Assembly: GCA_030679145.1 (NCBI GenBank)
Contig: JAUXTU010000036.1
Span: 150,480 to 214,479, forward strand
Origin: Bacteroidota bacterium
GTDB taxonomy: Bacteria; Bacteroidota; Ignavibacteria; UBA10030; UBA8401
Direction of reading: 5' to 3'
DNA: 64,000 nucleotides
Below, one piece after another: positions 45,624 to 54,084 of this stretch. The position numbers and the translations under genes were made by a program. Below the pieces are notes generated by a model. It was not told the origin of the DNA. It searched no databases and saw only the letters and a program-made list of their open reading frames with translations. Position 1 is the stretch's first letter. Each line of letters starts with the position of its first letter.

Positions 45624-47684
45624 TTATTTCATCAACAACATTTTGTGTGCAAGCAACGTTGTTCCAAAATCAAAGACCGCAACATACGCTCCGCTTGGAA
45701 GAATTCCGAATTTTGTTTTTGCATTCCAAACGATGGAATAGGTTCCTGAGCCATTTACCGAAACAAATAATTCATCAACCATTTGTCCAAGGGAATTATA
45801 AATTCTTATTTGAACAATTTTTTGAACATCGGATGCAACAGTAAATCGCAATGTGGTTGATGGATTGAATGGGTTCGGGAAATTTCCATCGATCCGAAAT
45901 GTAGTTGGTTGATTGGTTTGATTCTTTGTTGAACTACCTTCAACCGATTGCACGTTTCCAGGATTTGAAAAACTTGTGAACGGACTGATCACACCATAGC
46001 TGACACTCAATGCAATGATCTGTTTTTTTACAGAATCAGCCTGTGCACTTCCAATTTGAAGGTTGTAATATTTTACCAAGAGGTTTTCAATTTTCTTTTT
46101 TGCCCAAATTTTTGGGAGGAATTGATTTTTTGCAATTGCTGTATCAGATAGTGTTAACGAGTAGTTGTACGTTACAGGTTTTCCGAACGCCGTTCCCTTC
46201 AGCGTCAGATCGATCGGCGGCGTTTGCGAATAGATACCGGTAACCAACATTTGTTCACCCTTGTAAAGATTCGGCAAGGGATTTGGAAACACCTCGCGCA
46301 CTTTGTTTGAGGCAAGAGTCATTGTTGTATTCACAAGAACCGGATTTCTGATCTTCAAATAAAAATCGGTGATACGTTTTTCAAGTTCATCATTTCCCAA
46401 AAACTCAGATACCCCGTTATTTTGAGATGAAATGAGACTGAGTAGTTGAGTATTGACATCAGCACCAATTCCGAAGGCAAAAATAGCAACTTTTCGCTCA
46501 AGAGTTATGGAAAGTGTCTGAATTTTATTCAAAATATCCTGTGTATTAATTAAACCAGCGGTTGCCTGTCCATCGGTAAGAAAAATTATGATATTTGCAG
46601 TAGTGCTGTCTGCACTGAACGAAAATTGCGGAATCGCAGTTTCAAATGCACCAGAGATATTAGTCATTCCTCGAGCATCGACCTGGGCAATATATTGCAA
46701 AGCCGAATCACGTGTCTGTGCTGTAAAGAGAACATGTTTCGGTCTGAATGAAGTAATAATATCATCGAAATCAATAAGGTTGAATTTATCTCCTTCGTTG
46801 AGATTATTGACGATGAAACTCGCACCGTTTTTTGCTTGGATCATTTTTGTTCCGGACATGCTTCCGGAACGATCGATGATAAGCGTAAAAACTTTTTTTA
46901 AGATATCAACAGAGGCATTCGGATTTGGCTCTATAATAAATGCAAAATATCCTAGCGAGTCAGGAAGGTTCGTACTCAAGCCGAACAATCCTAACTCTGT
47001 AGATCGCAGCGTATACCGGAATTGGAAATTTGCGTTGGCGAGCCCTTCAATTTTTTTCCAAATGATTGATGCGAGATTACCGGAGTTCTGAATTATTGCT
47101 CCGGAATGATTCAACGATGTAACTGAATCAATTGTTCGTTGAGAATTGATAGAAAAGTTGATGTATTGGGAATCCACAGAAACAGTTTGTATCAATCGGT
47201 AATCGTTCGGATATGAAAAATCAACATTTCCATTTTTGTACGTCAGTAATTGAACGTACGTTAATTCCACTATCAGCACTGAATCTTTTTTCAGTTTGTC
47301 AGGAATTCCAAAATAGAGCGGGGTGGCACCAAGATACGTTTTTAAATTTTGCAGAATTGTTCCTCCACCGCCGGGCAGCGACGTATCTTGAGGGGTAGAC
47401 GAAAACACCGCTGTTGACCACACTCCGTTGAGATACCATCGTAAATTTAATCCGCTTGCGCCTTCCGGAAGCGGGAAAGCATATTTTATTATTTGCTCTG
47501 TGGCTAAAATATTTTTGAACGTTTGTTTTGCTGATATGATCGCTACCTGATTATCAACGGTTGCCGTTATAACAGATGCAGTCATCTTTGCGTAAACACC
47601 GGTCGATGCGTTGATGACTCCGACACCATTTGCTTGAACAATGGTGAATGTAAAAACGAACAGAAAAAAAGGTATGAATTTCAT
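45624..47684 (-). CDS. VIT-VWA domain protein with type IX sorting tail
   Basis: The 686-residue protein has signal peptide MKFIPFFLFVFTFTIVQANG. A VIT-like domain follows (about 30-110, SAKQTFKNILATEQIIKYAF, FPLPEGASGLNLRWYL), then a von Willebrand A domain near 270-440 with the metal site TLIIDRSGSMSGTKMI and FLTDGQATAGL. The tail has FPNPFNPSTTLRFTVAS, IYNSLGQMVDELFVS and SGAYVAVF. Such proteins bind partners through metal on the cell surface. It is the first gene of a pair; the larger secreted protein follows. Confidence 0.88.
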   Translation of the reverse strand: MKFIPFFLFVFTFTIVQANGVGVINASTGVYAKMTASVITATVDNQVAIISAKQTFKNILATEQIIKYAFPLPEGASGLNLRWYLNGVWSTAVFSSTPQDTSLPGGGGTILQNLKTYLGATPLYFGIPDKLKKDSVLIVELTYVQLLTYKNGNVDFSYPNDYRLIQTVSVDSQYINFSINSQRTIDSVTSLNHSGAIIQNSGNLASIIWKKIEGLANANFQFRYTLRSTELGLFGLSTNLPDSLGYFAFIIEPNPNASVDILKKVFTLIIDRSGSMSGTKMIQAKNGASFIVNNLNEGDKFNLIDFDDIITSFRPKHVLFTAQTRDSALQYIAQVDARGMTNISGAFETAIPQFSFSADSTTANIIIFLTDGQATAGLINTQDILNKIQTLSITLERKVAIFAFGIGADVNTQLLSLISSQNNGVSEFLGNDELEKRITDFYLKIRNPVLVNTTMTLASNKVREVFPNPLPNLYKGEQMLVTGIYSQTPPIDLTLKGTAFGKPVTYNYSLTLSDTAIAKNQFLPKIWAKKKIENLLVKYYNLQIGSAQADSVKKQIIALSVSYGVISPFTSFSNPGNVQSVEGSSTKNQTNQPTTFRIDGNFPNPFNPSTTLRFTVASDVQKIVQIRIYNSLGQMVDELFVSVNGSGTYSIVWNAKTKFGILPSGAYVAVFDFGTTLLAHKMLLMK

Positions 47685-47865
47685 ACGAAGCCTCTTTTGA
47701 GTGGTGAGATTTAGATTTTAACAATAGAAGTGTACCCGTTTATTATCTCAATATCAATACGTAAAGAACCTGAAACCAGAGCAATTAATCTGCATTGACA
47801 CTATATACAATTTTCACTACACTTGAGCAGTCATTCATCATTTTTCTTAAACTAATAAAACACAT

Positions 47866-49461
47866 ATGTCTCAAATCTCTAAAGAACGCCACATTGGTAA
47901 AATAAAAAGTATAACCAGTTCTACATTCTTCGTTTCATTGGATGAAGATCTTTTTGCAATGGAACGAACAGTGAATGGAAAAGTCTACCACATCGGACAG
48001 ATTGGCTCATTTATTATTATGCCTGCAGGGAATGTGGATGTTGTTGGCATTATCAATCGCGCATTTCAGGCGAGTGAGTTGAACCGTGAATTGGAAGCCC
48101 AAATCATTGGTTCCGTCATTGATGGAAAATTCCAAAAAGGTGTTGCATCGTTTCCAACACTCGGCGGTGACGTGTATATGAGCGATGATGAAGGTGCCGC
48201 AACCATCTTTGCATCTTTCGCACAATATGGATTTGCTGTTGGTGATATTTCTGGTTATGCGGGTGAACGTCAGTATATCGATCCGAATAAGTTTTTTGGA
48301 AAACATATTGCCGTGCTTGGATCGTCGGGCTCCGGAAAATCGACAACTGTTGCTTCCATTTTGCAAAAAGTACAGATGTTTGAAAATACGCACGTTATCA
48401 TTCTGGATCTACACAATGAATACTCGTCAGCATTCCGCGAGTATGGAAATCTTATCAATATCACAGAACTGGAAATGCCGTACTGGTTTATGAATTTTGA
48501 AGAGATGCGTGAAATGTTTGTTGATGAAAATGAGTCCTCCTCGCAAAGTCAGATCATGATGTTGAAAGATCTTGTGTTGAATGCAAAGAAGGCACGAAAT
48601 CAGGAATTGCAATCTATAATAACTGTTGACTCACCGGTCTTTTATGATTTAAACGAAGTGCGTGCAAAATTCCAATTTTATGATACCGAACGTGTTTCAA
48701 CAAGCACGGGTGTGCGAGAGGGACCATTTTTCGGTCAGTTCTCACGTTTTCTTGTTCGACTGGACAGCAAAATGACAGACCTTCGATATGGATTCATGTT
48801 TAAGCCAAAAAAATTCAAAGATTCAAATGCACTGAAAGATATTTTGAACAAACTTCTCGGCATCGAGAATAAAAAACAGATCACAGCGATCGATCTGAGC
48901 GGCGTTCCGTATGATATTGTAAACACTATCGTCGCGCTGCTTGCCCGAACAATATTCGATTTCAATTTTTGGAACAAAAACAAAGCAGAATTTCCTATTT
49001 TAATGCTCTTTGAAGAAGCGCACAATTATCTTCCGCAGATACCAACTCCGCAGAATCGTGCTGCGCGAAAGATCGTTGAACGTATTGCAAAAGAAGGAAG
49101 AAAGTACGGCGTTGCTTGTATGATCGTCAGCCAGCGCCCTTCGGAACTTTCCGAAACAATATTATCGCAGTGCAGTAATTTTGTTATAATGCGGCTAACA
49201 AACCCGACGGATCAAAATTTTGTTAAAAAATTAGTCCCCGATTCGTTTGCCGGAATGTTTGATATGCTCCCTTCAATGCGGCAGGGTGAAGCATTATTTG
49301 TCGGCGATGCAACCGCACTTCCGTCGCGTGTGCAGCTGGATTATCCGCAGCCTCCACCGAACAGTTCCGATATTCTCTTCTATGATAAATGGGTTGCAAC
49401 GGAACATCCAACCAATGTTGGAGAAGTTGTTGACCGTTGGTGGAAACAGGAGAGAGGGTAA
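47866..49461 (+). CDS. herA: HerA-like bipolar helicase/translocase ATPase
   Basis: The 531-residue protein has a HAS-barrel-like N-terminus (HIGKIKSITSSTFFVSLDED), Walker A HIAVLGSSGSGKSTTVASIL, Walker B ILMLFEEAHNYLP, sensor IVSQRPSELSETILSQCSNF and an arginine-finger-like segment MRLTNPTDQNFVKKLV. HerA forms hexamers that move DNA, usually with the NurA nuclease for end resection, or with SIR2 or other effectors in defence. No such partner is adjacent here; the next gene is an unrelated cyclase. Confidence 0.88.
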   Translation: MSQISKERHIGKIKSITSSTFFVSLDEDLFAMERTVNGKVYHIGQIGSFIIMPAGNVDVVGIINRAFQASELNRELEAQIIGSVIDGKFQKGVASFPTLGGDVYMSDDEGAATIFASFAQYGFAVGDISGYAGERQYIDPNKFFGKHIAVLGSSGSGKSTTVASILQKVQMFENTHVIILDLHNEYSSAFREYGNLINITELEMPYWFMNFEEMREMFVDENESSSQSQIMMLKDLVLNAKKARNQELQSIITVDSPVFYDLNEVRAKFQFYDTERVSTSTGVREGPFFGQFSRFLVRLDSKMTDLRYGFMFKPKKFKDSNALKDILNKLLGIENKKQITAIDLSGVPYDIVNTIVALLARTIFDFNFWNKNKAEFPILMLFEEAHNYLPQIPTPQNRAARKIVERIAKEGRKYGVACMIVSQRPSELSETILSQCSNFVIMRLTNPTDQNFVKKLVPDSFAGMFDMLPSMRQGEALFVGDATALPSRVQLDYPQPPPNSSDILFYDKWVATEHPTNVGEVVDRWWKQERG

Positions 49462-49466
49462 AAATA

Positions 49467-49530
49467 AATTCTAAATCCTAATATCAAAATCCTAAACACC
49501 ATTTGTTTAGGATATAGAATTTAGGATTTT
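49467..49530. repeat. Inverted repeat of the AATCCTAAA type
   Basis: ATCCTAAACA CCATT TGTTTAGGAT (49489-49513) forms a perfect hairpin. Around it, TTCTAAATCCTAATATC on the left and AGAATTTAGGATTTTG on the right repeat the same words. It lies between the HerA gene and the cyclase gene and may also act as a terminator. Confidence 0.65.
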
Positions 49531-49539
49531 GAGTATGTT

Positions 49540-51717
49540 ATGAAAAATCGCCTTGAACTAAAAATACTTCTGCTGCTTATTCTCGTCTTGATCGTCGGGT
49601 TCGGATCCTACGTTATTTTTTCGATCAATCGTGAATCGAACGTTCTGCTTGAGCAGCAGAGGGAAAAATCCCGATTGTATGGCGAAACAGTGATGGTTGG
49701 AATCCGTAACGTGATGCTTTCCGGAAAAGCACCGTATGCCGCCGAGCTGGTGAAAGATGCGCGCGAAAATCTTCAATTTGGAACGCTGCGTGTGTATGAT
49801 AATCAATCGAACGAAGTATTTCCGGATGAGGGTGCGGGAATTATTACGGGCGCAGGAGATGTCAATGTTCGCAAAGCAATCGAATCCAAACTGGAAGTGA
49901 TGTTTATGAACCAGGATTCTTTGGGAAAAGAATTCGTCCGTGTTGAACCGCTGCTGAACGAGCATGAATGTCAGCAATGTCACAGCGGAAATCATTCGGT
50001 GAGAGGAGTGACCCGTCTTTCATTAAATCCAATGTTGATGGCTGCTCATTCCAAGGATATGAGAACGAACAACGGTTCAGATACGCAGCAGGAAGTGGCG
50101 GAGATCATCAGTAATACATTGGAAGCAAGTTTTAAAAATATTATGCTCGCAGGGCAAGGTGAGTTGATGGATACTCTTGTTTATCGTGCATCGCGGCTTT
50201 CATTTATCAAAAAAATAAAAGTGTATGACCGTTTTGGCGCGCCGCATTTTGGCGGAGAAGACAACGCTACAGAAACAGATTCTATCACTGTTGCTATTGA
50301 ACAAGAACATCCTATACTACGCTGGGAAAAAAAGAATTCCATCCTTACACGGTTGGTTCCGTTTCGCAATGAAGAACGATGTCAGGTGTGTCATGGTTCA
50401 AAAAGTCAGTGGCGCGGTGTGATGGAGGTTTCGTTGGATCTTTCACAGATGACGATGAAGCCGGCGGAGATCGAGCATCAGCTGACAGCAATGCTTCAGT
50501 CAGTGATCGGTGTTGGTTTTCGAAGCATTATGCTCGTAGGGAAAGGAAGTTATGCGCGGATGTTCATTAACGATGTTCGAAAGATTCCTGCAGTGAAAGA
50601 TCTGCGGGTGTTCGATAAACTGGCGAATGAACGGTTTGTGAATGTTAAGCAGGATAGCAGCAGTTTGGCATTCGTTCGCGAAGCATTAAAGAAAGATTCT
50701 GTCATTGAATCAATGCAATGGATCGAGGGAGAGCAATATTTTGTTCGATACGCTACACTAAAGAATGAAAAGCGTTGTCAGGTGTGTCATGGCGACGACC
50801 ATGAAATACGGGGAGTAGTCGGTGTTACATCGTCAATGGCAATGATCAATGCTACCATTGAGAAAAATCAACTGTATTCCATCTTTGCGGGGATTGCAAC
50901 AATTCTAGTGGTATGGATTGTGATTCGGCTATTTATGAAAGTAGTGGTGGTCAATCCAATCGGTTTGCTGGGAAATGTAGTCCGCGAAGTTGGGAAAGGA
51001 AATTTTTCCGTTTCAACGGTTGTTCGGTCACAAGACGAGATCGGTGAACTGAGCACACGCATTAATGAAATGATCATCGGATTGCGTGAACGATTTCATC
51101 TTGAAAAATTTGTCTCAAAACAGACCGTTGATTATGTACAACGCGCATCCGAAATGGGTGTAAAACTTGGCGGAGAACGAAAGGTGGCGACTGTTTTTTT
51201 TTCTGATGTGCGAGGATTCACTGCATTTTCTGAAAAAGTAGAACCGGAAAAAGTTGTTGCAATGCTTAATTCGATTTTGAGCAAGCAGGCTGCCGTTGTG
51301 AAAAAATATGGCGGAGATATTGATAAATTTGTTGGTGATGAACTTGTTGCCGTATTTCAAGGAGAACACATGGTGAAGCATGCTGTACTGTGTTCCATTG
51401 AAATCCAGGAGATGATGCGATCGATCCCTGAATTGATTGGTGATGAAATTGCAATCGGTATAGGGATCAATACAGGAGAAATGATTATGGGTGCAATGGG
51501 AAGTGAAGACCGTATGGATTTTACTGTGATTGGTGATTCGGTAAATCTTGGCGCACGATTATGCAGTGCTGCAAGCGGTGGACAAATTATCGTTTCAGAA
51601 TATTCTGCACAGTATATTTTGAACGAAACTTCCATTGAATTAAAACGACTAGATCCAATCAAAGTAAAAGGGAAAGAAGCGTTCATTGAGATCTATGAAG
51701 CGAAAGCAAAAGATTAA
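49540..51717 (+). CDS. Class III nucleotidyl cyclase with three c-type haem sites and HAMP
   Basis: This is a 725-residue protein. An N-terminal helix (LLLLILVLIVGFGSYVIFSI) is followed by three similar sensor modules, each ending in a CxxCH haem site: CQQCH at 144-148, CQVCH at 281-285 and CQVCH at 413-417. Each shares the motif of an IML(A/V)G(Q/K)G turn and RGVxxxS after the haem. A second helix (about 446-470), a HAMP domain and the cyclase domain follow (VFFSDVRGFTAF with D556, DKFVGDELVAVF with K596 and D600, MDFTVIGDSVNLGARL). Residues favour ATP over GTP. A redox or gas signal to cAMP is inferred. Confidence 0.87.
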   Translation: MKNRLELKILLLLILVLIVGFGSYVIFSINRESNVLLEQQREKSRLYGETVMVGIRNVMLSGKAPYAAELVKDARENLQFGTLRVYDNQSNEVFPDEGAGIITGAGDVNVRKAIESKLEVMFMNQDSLGKEFVRVEPLLNEHECQQCHSGNHSVRGVTRLSLNPMLMAAHSKDMRTNNGSDTQQEVAEIISNTLEASFKNIMLAGQGELMDTLVYRASRLSFIKKIKVYDRFGAPHFGGEDNATETDSITVAIEQEHPILRWEKKNSILTRLVPFRNEERCQVCHGSKSQWRGVMEVSLDLSQMTMKPAEIEHQLTAMLQSVIGVGFRSIMLVGKGSYARMFINDVRKIPAVKDLRVFDKLANERFVNVKQDSSSLAFVREALKKDSVIESMQWIEGEQYFVRYATLKNEKRCQVCHGDDHEIRGVVGVTSSMAMINATIEKNQLYSIFAGIATILVVWIVIRLFMKVVVVNPIGLLGNVVREVGKGNFSVSTVVRSQDEIGELSTRINEMIIGLRERFHLEKFVSKQTVDYVQRASEMGVKLGGERKVATVFFSDVRGFTAFSEKVEPEKVVAMLNSILSKQAAVVKKYGGDIDKFVGDELVAVFQGEHMVKHAVLCSIEIQEMMRSIPELIGDEIAIGIGINTGEMIMGAMGSEDRMDFTVIGDSVNLGARLCSAASGGQIIVSEYSAQYILNETSIELKRLDPIKVKGKEAFIEIYEAKAKD

Positions 51718-51718
51718 A

Positions 51719-53470
51719 ATGGCAATACGTTTGTTTTTCTGCGACTTCGCTCAGCGTGACATATTATTTTTATTTCTTTTTACTTTTTCAACCCTCCTCA
51801 TTGCTCAATCTCCAAAACACGAACTTCGCGCGGTGTGGATATCATCCGCTGGCGGCGATTGGCCCAAATCTACCGATGTTGTTGAGCAACAACGTGCACT
51901 TGTTAAAATTTTAGATAATCTGAAAAAGCATAATTTTAACACGGTCTTTTTTCAAGTTCGCCCGAGGGGAAATACTTTCTATAAATCTTCAATAGAACCG
52001 TGGGCTGCACAATTAAGCGGTGTATTAGGAAAAGACCCGGGATGGGATCCACTTGAGTTTGCCATTGAAGAATCCCGCAAACGTGGATTGCAACTGCATG
52101 CTTGGTTTAATGTTGCAAAAGTATGGGGATCGGACAATCTTCCACAGGATCAACAACATATCACTCGTGCCCATCGTAATTGGATCCAACAAGTTGAAAA
52201 TGAATGGTGGGTTGACATGGGAAATCCGGATGTGCGCGAATACACCGAAAATCTTGTAAAGGAAATAGTGAATTCATACGATATTGATGGTATCCATTTC
52301 GATTTTATCAGGTATCCATCAGAGAAGTTTGATGATTGGAAATCGTTCAGAACATGGAGTGATGGAATGGATCGGTCGAATTGGCGACGGAATAATATTA
52401 CGTCATTCATCCGAACGTGTTATGAATTCATTCACGAGGAAAAACCATGGATCAAAGTTGGTGCAACGCCGCTCGGAATTTATCAATCGATCAACGGCGC
52501 GCAATCAATGTTCAACGGATATTCCGGCGTCTTTCAGGATTCGCGATGGTGGCTGAGCGAAGGAATTCTTGATTATGTTGTGCCGCAGTTATACTGGACG
52601 ATTGGTGAACAGAAGAATCCGAACGATCCGGACTTTGAAGCATTGTGTAATGATTGGGTGAGAGAGAATTATGGACGACATGTGTATGCGGGAATTGGAT
52701 CATACCGCGATAATATTCAAGAAGAAATTCGAGAACAGATTGACGTAACACGGAACACCTTCGCTGAAGGTCAGGCGTTTTTCCGATACGAACACGCAGC
52801 ATATCTCATCGATCAGATCGGAGAAGCATATCGCTTTCCGGCATTGGTCCCAAGAATGGTCTGGAAAGATTCGATCCCGCCGAATGCTCCAAAAAATATT
52901 TCTATCGATAGAAACGATAGATTCGATGTGTTGATCAAATGGAGTGAGTCTGAAATTTCTGCAGATAAAGAAGAAGCACGGACCTTTGTGGTATATCGTT
53001 CTTCCGTAAAAAATATTGATATTCAAAGATCGGAAAATATTTTGTCTGTGGTTCCGGCATCTCAATTTTCTTTCCGCGATGAAACGACAAACGGAAAAGA
53101 ATACTTTTATTCCGTCACTGCCGTCGATCGAGCAGGAAATGAAAGCGGGGAGACAGAACATCCGCTGACTGGAATTCAAACGATCTTTTCGAGGTATTCA
53201 AAAGCAAAAACTTCTGTTACACTGGTTCAAAATTTTCCCAATCCTGTTGTATCAACAACTTATATCGCATTTGAAATTCCGCAGCGGAATCTGATTTCAC
53301 TGAACGTGAAACACACTGTGACGCAACAAGAAACAACAATTGTTCAAGGAATGAAAGAATCCGGAATTCACATTGTTGCCTTTGATGCAAAGAAATTTTC
53401 TGCAGGGTTAATTGAATACCGTCTGCACGCAGGCGAAGCAATAATCACTAAAATGATGGAAAAAAAATAA
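51719..53470 (+). CDS. Secreted GHL10-type glycosidase (DUF187) with FN3 and sorting-like tail
   Basis: The product has 583 residues from the ATG at 51719, directly after the cyclase stop; earlier ATGs overlap the cyclase gene. The catalytic part begins ELRAVWISSAGGDWPKS and has FFQVRPRGNTFYKSSIEPWA, IDGIHFDFIRYPSEKF and LDYVVPQLYWTIGEQ. GHL10 proteins probably cleave peptidoglycan or related glycans. An FN3-like domain (about 395-490) and a tail with VQNFPNPVVSTTYIAFEIPQ follow, possibly a type IX signal. The N-terminus FCDFAQRDI arises from a dispersed repeat. Confidence 0.87.
   Translation: MAIRLFFCDFAQRDILFLFLFTFSTLLIAQSPKHELRAVWISSAGGDWPKSTDVVEQQRALVKILDNLKKHNFNTVFFQVRPRGNTFYKSSIEPWAAQLSGVLGKDPGWDPLEFAIEESRKRGLQLHAWFNVAKVWGSDNLPQDQQHITRAHRNWIQQVENEWWVDMGNPDVREYTENLVKEIVNSYDIDGIHFDFIRYPSEKFDDWKSFRTWSDGMDRSNWRRNNITSFIRTCYEFIHEEKPWIKVGATPLGIYQSINGAQSMFNGYSGVFQDSRWWLSEGILDYVVPQLYWTIGEQKNPNDPDFEALCNDWVRENYGRHVYAGIGSYRDNIQEEIREQIDVTRNTFAEGQAFFRYEHAAYLIDQIGEAYRFPALVPRMVWKDSIPPNAPKNISIDRNDRFDVLIKWSESEISADKEEARTFVVYRSSVKNIDIQRSENILSVVPASQFSFRDETTNGKEYFYSVTAVDRAGNESGETEHPLTGIQTIFSRYSKAKTSVTLVQNFPNPVVSTTYIAFEIPQRNLISLNVKHTVTQQETTIVQGMKESGIHIVAFDAKKFSAGLIEYRLHAGEAIITKMMEKK
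51734..51762. repeat. Dispersed repeat arm read as the N-terminus of the GHL10 protein
   Basis: GCGACTTCGCTCAGCGTGACA is a variant of the dispersed CTTCGCTCA/GAATGACA arm seen in other repeats of this window. It encodes CDFAQRD in front of the hydrophobic signal segment of the GHL10 protein. Confidence 0.5.
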
Positions 53471-53528
53471 CAGATCCGCAGCAAACGACCGACATGGAAT
53501 TGTATCGATCGCTTGTCATTTCGTCCAT

Positions 53529-53918
53529 TCAATTTTGCGCCAAAGCCGGATTGATCAATATCGATCTATAAAATTCTGCAACAATTTCATTCTCCTCTGT
53601 CTCCAAAGCATTTTGAATTGCTGTTCTTCCGTCACTGCCTCCAATTGTTACCAAAGCGAGCGCACCGGACATTTTCACATTCTCACTGTTTTCCTTTGAT
53701 AATAGTGATTTTAGCTCTTCAACTGCTCCGGTCAAATTGTATTTCCGGATATAATTAGCTGAACTTATCTTCACTCCGGCATTATCGGATTTCAGACATT
53801 CTTTATAGTTCAATTCAGCTTTAGACCAATTTACAGATGGTGGGTCGTTTTCAGGTGTTGCAGAAAAAGCGAATGTAACACCGAGCAATACAGCAAGCAC
53901 AACGCGCGTGGTTTTCAT
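53529..53918 (-). CDS. Small secreted HEAT-repeat-like protein
   Basis: The 129-residue protein has signal peptide MKTTRVVLAVLLGVTFAFSA. Helix pairs follow, such as YIRKYNLTGAVEELKSLLSK and MSGALALVTIGGSDGRTAIQ, the pattern of HEAT-like repeats used for protein binding. AGGAGG stands shortly before the ATG (plus-strand 53924-53929). It is a single-gene unit convergent with the GHL10 gene, and the partner is unknown. Confidence 0.7.
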   Translation of the reverse strand: MKTTRVVLAVLLGVTFAFSATPENDPPSVNWSKAELNYKECLKSDNAGVKISSANYIRKYNLTGAVEELKSLLSKENSENVKMSGALALVTIGGSDGRTAIQNALETEENEIVAEFYRSILINPALAQN

Positions 53919-54084
53919 AAAAACCTCCTCATGGATTGTATATGGATGATTGGTGATTTCTCGGTGGGTGCATGTTCAAACGAAACAACGGAAAAAAAGT
54001 TGCAAACAGCGTAATGAGTGGGTATATTTTTAACACTTCATAAGGGATTTGGTTCATTCTGTACTTTTTGTATGTAATGTTATA

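Noticed and set aside
47866-49461. HerA-like gene as part of a SIR2-HerA defence system
   Set aside because: No SIR2, DUF4297 or nuclease gene is adjacent on either side.
49467-49530. Repeated AATCCTAAA words as a CRISPR or telomere-like array
   Set aside because: Only one hairpin with short flanking words; no regular spacers.
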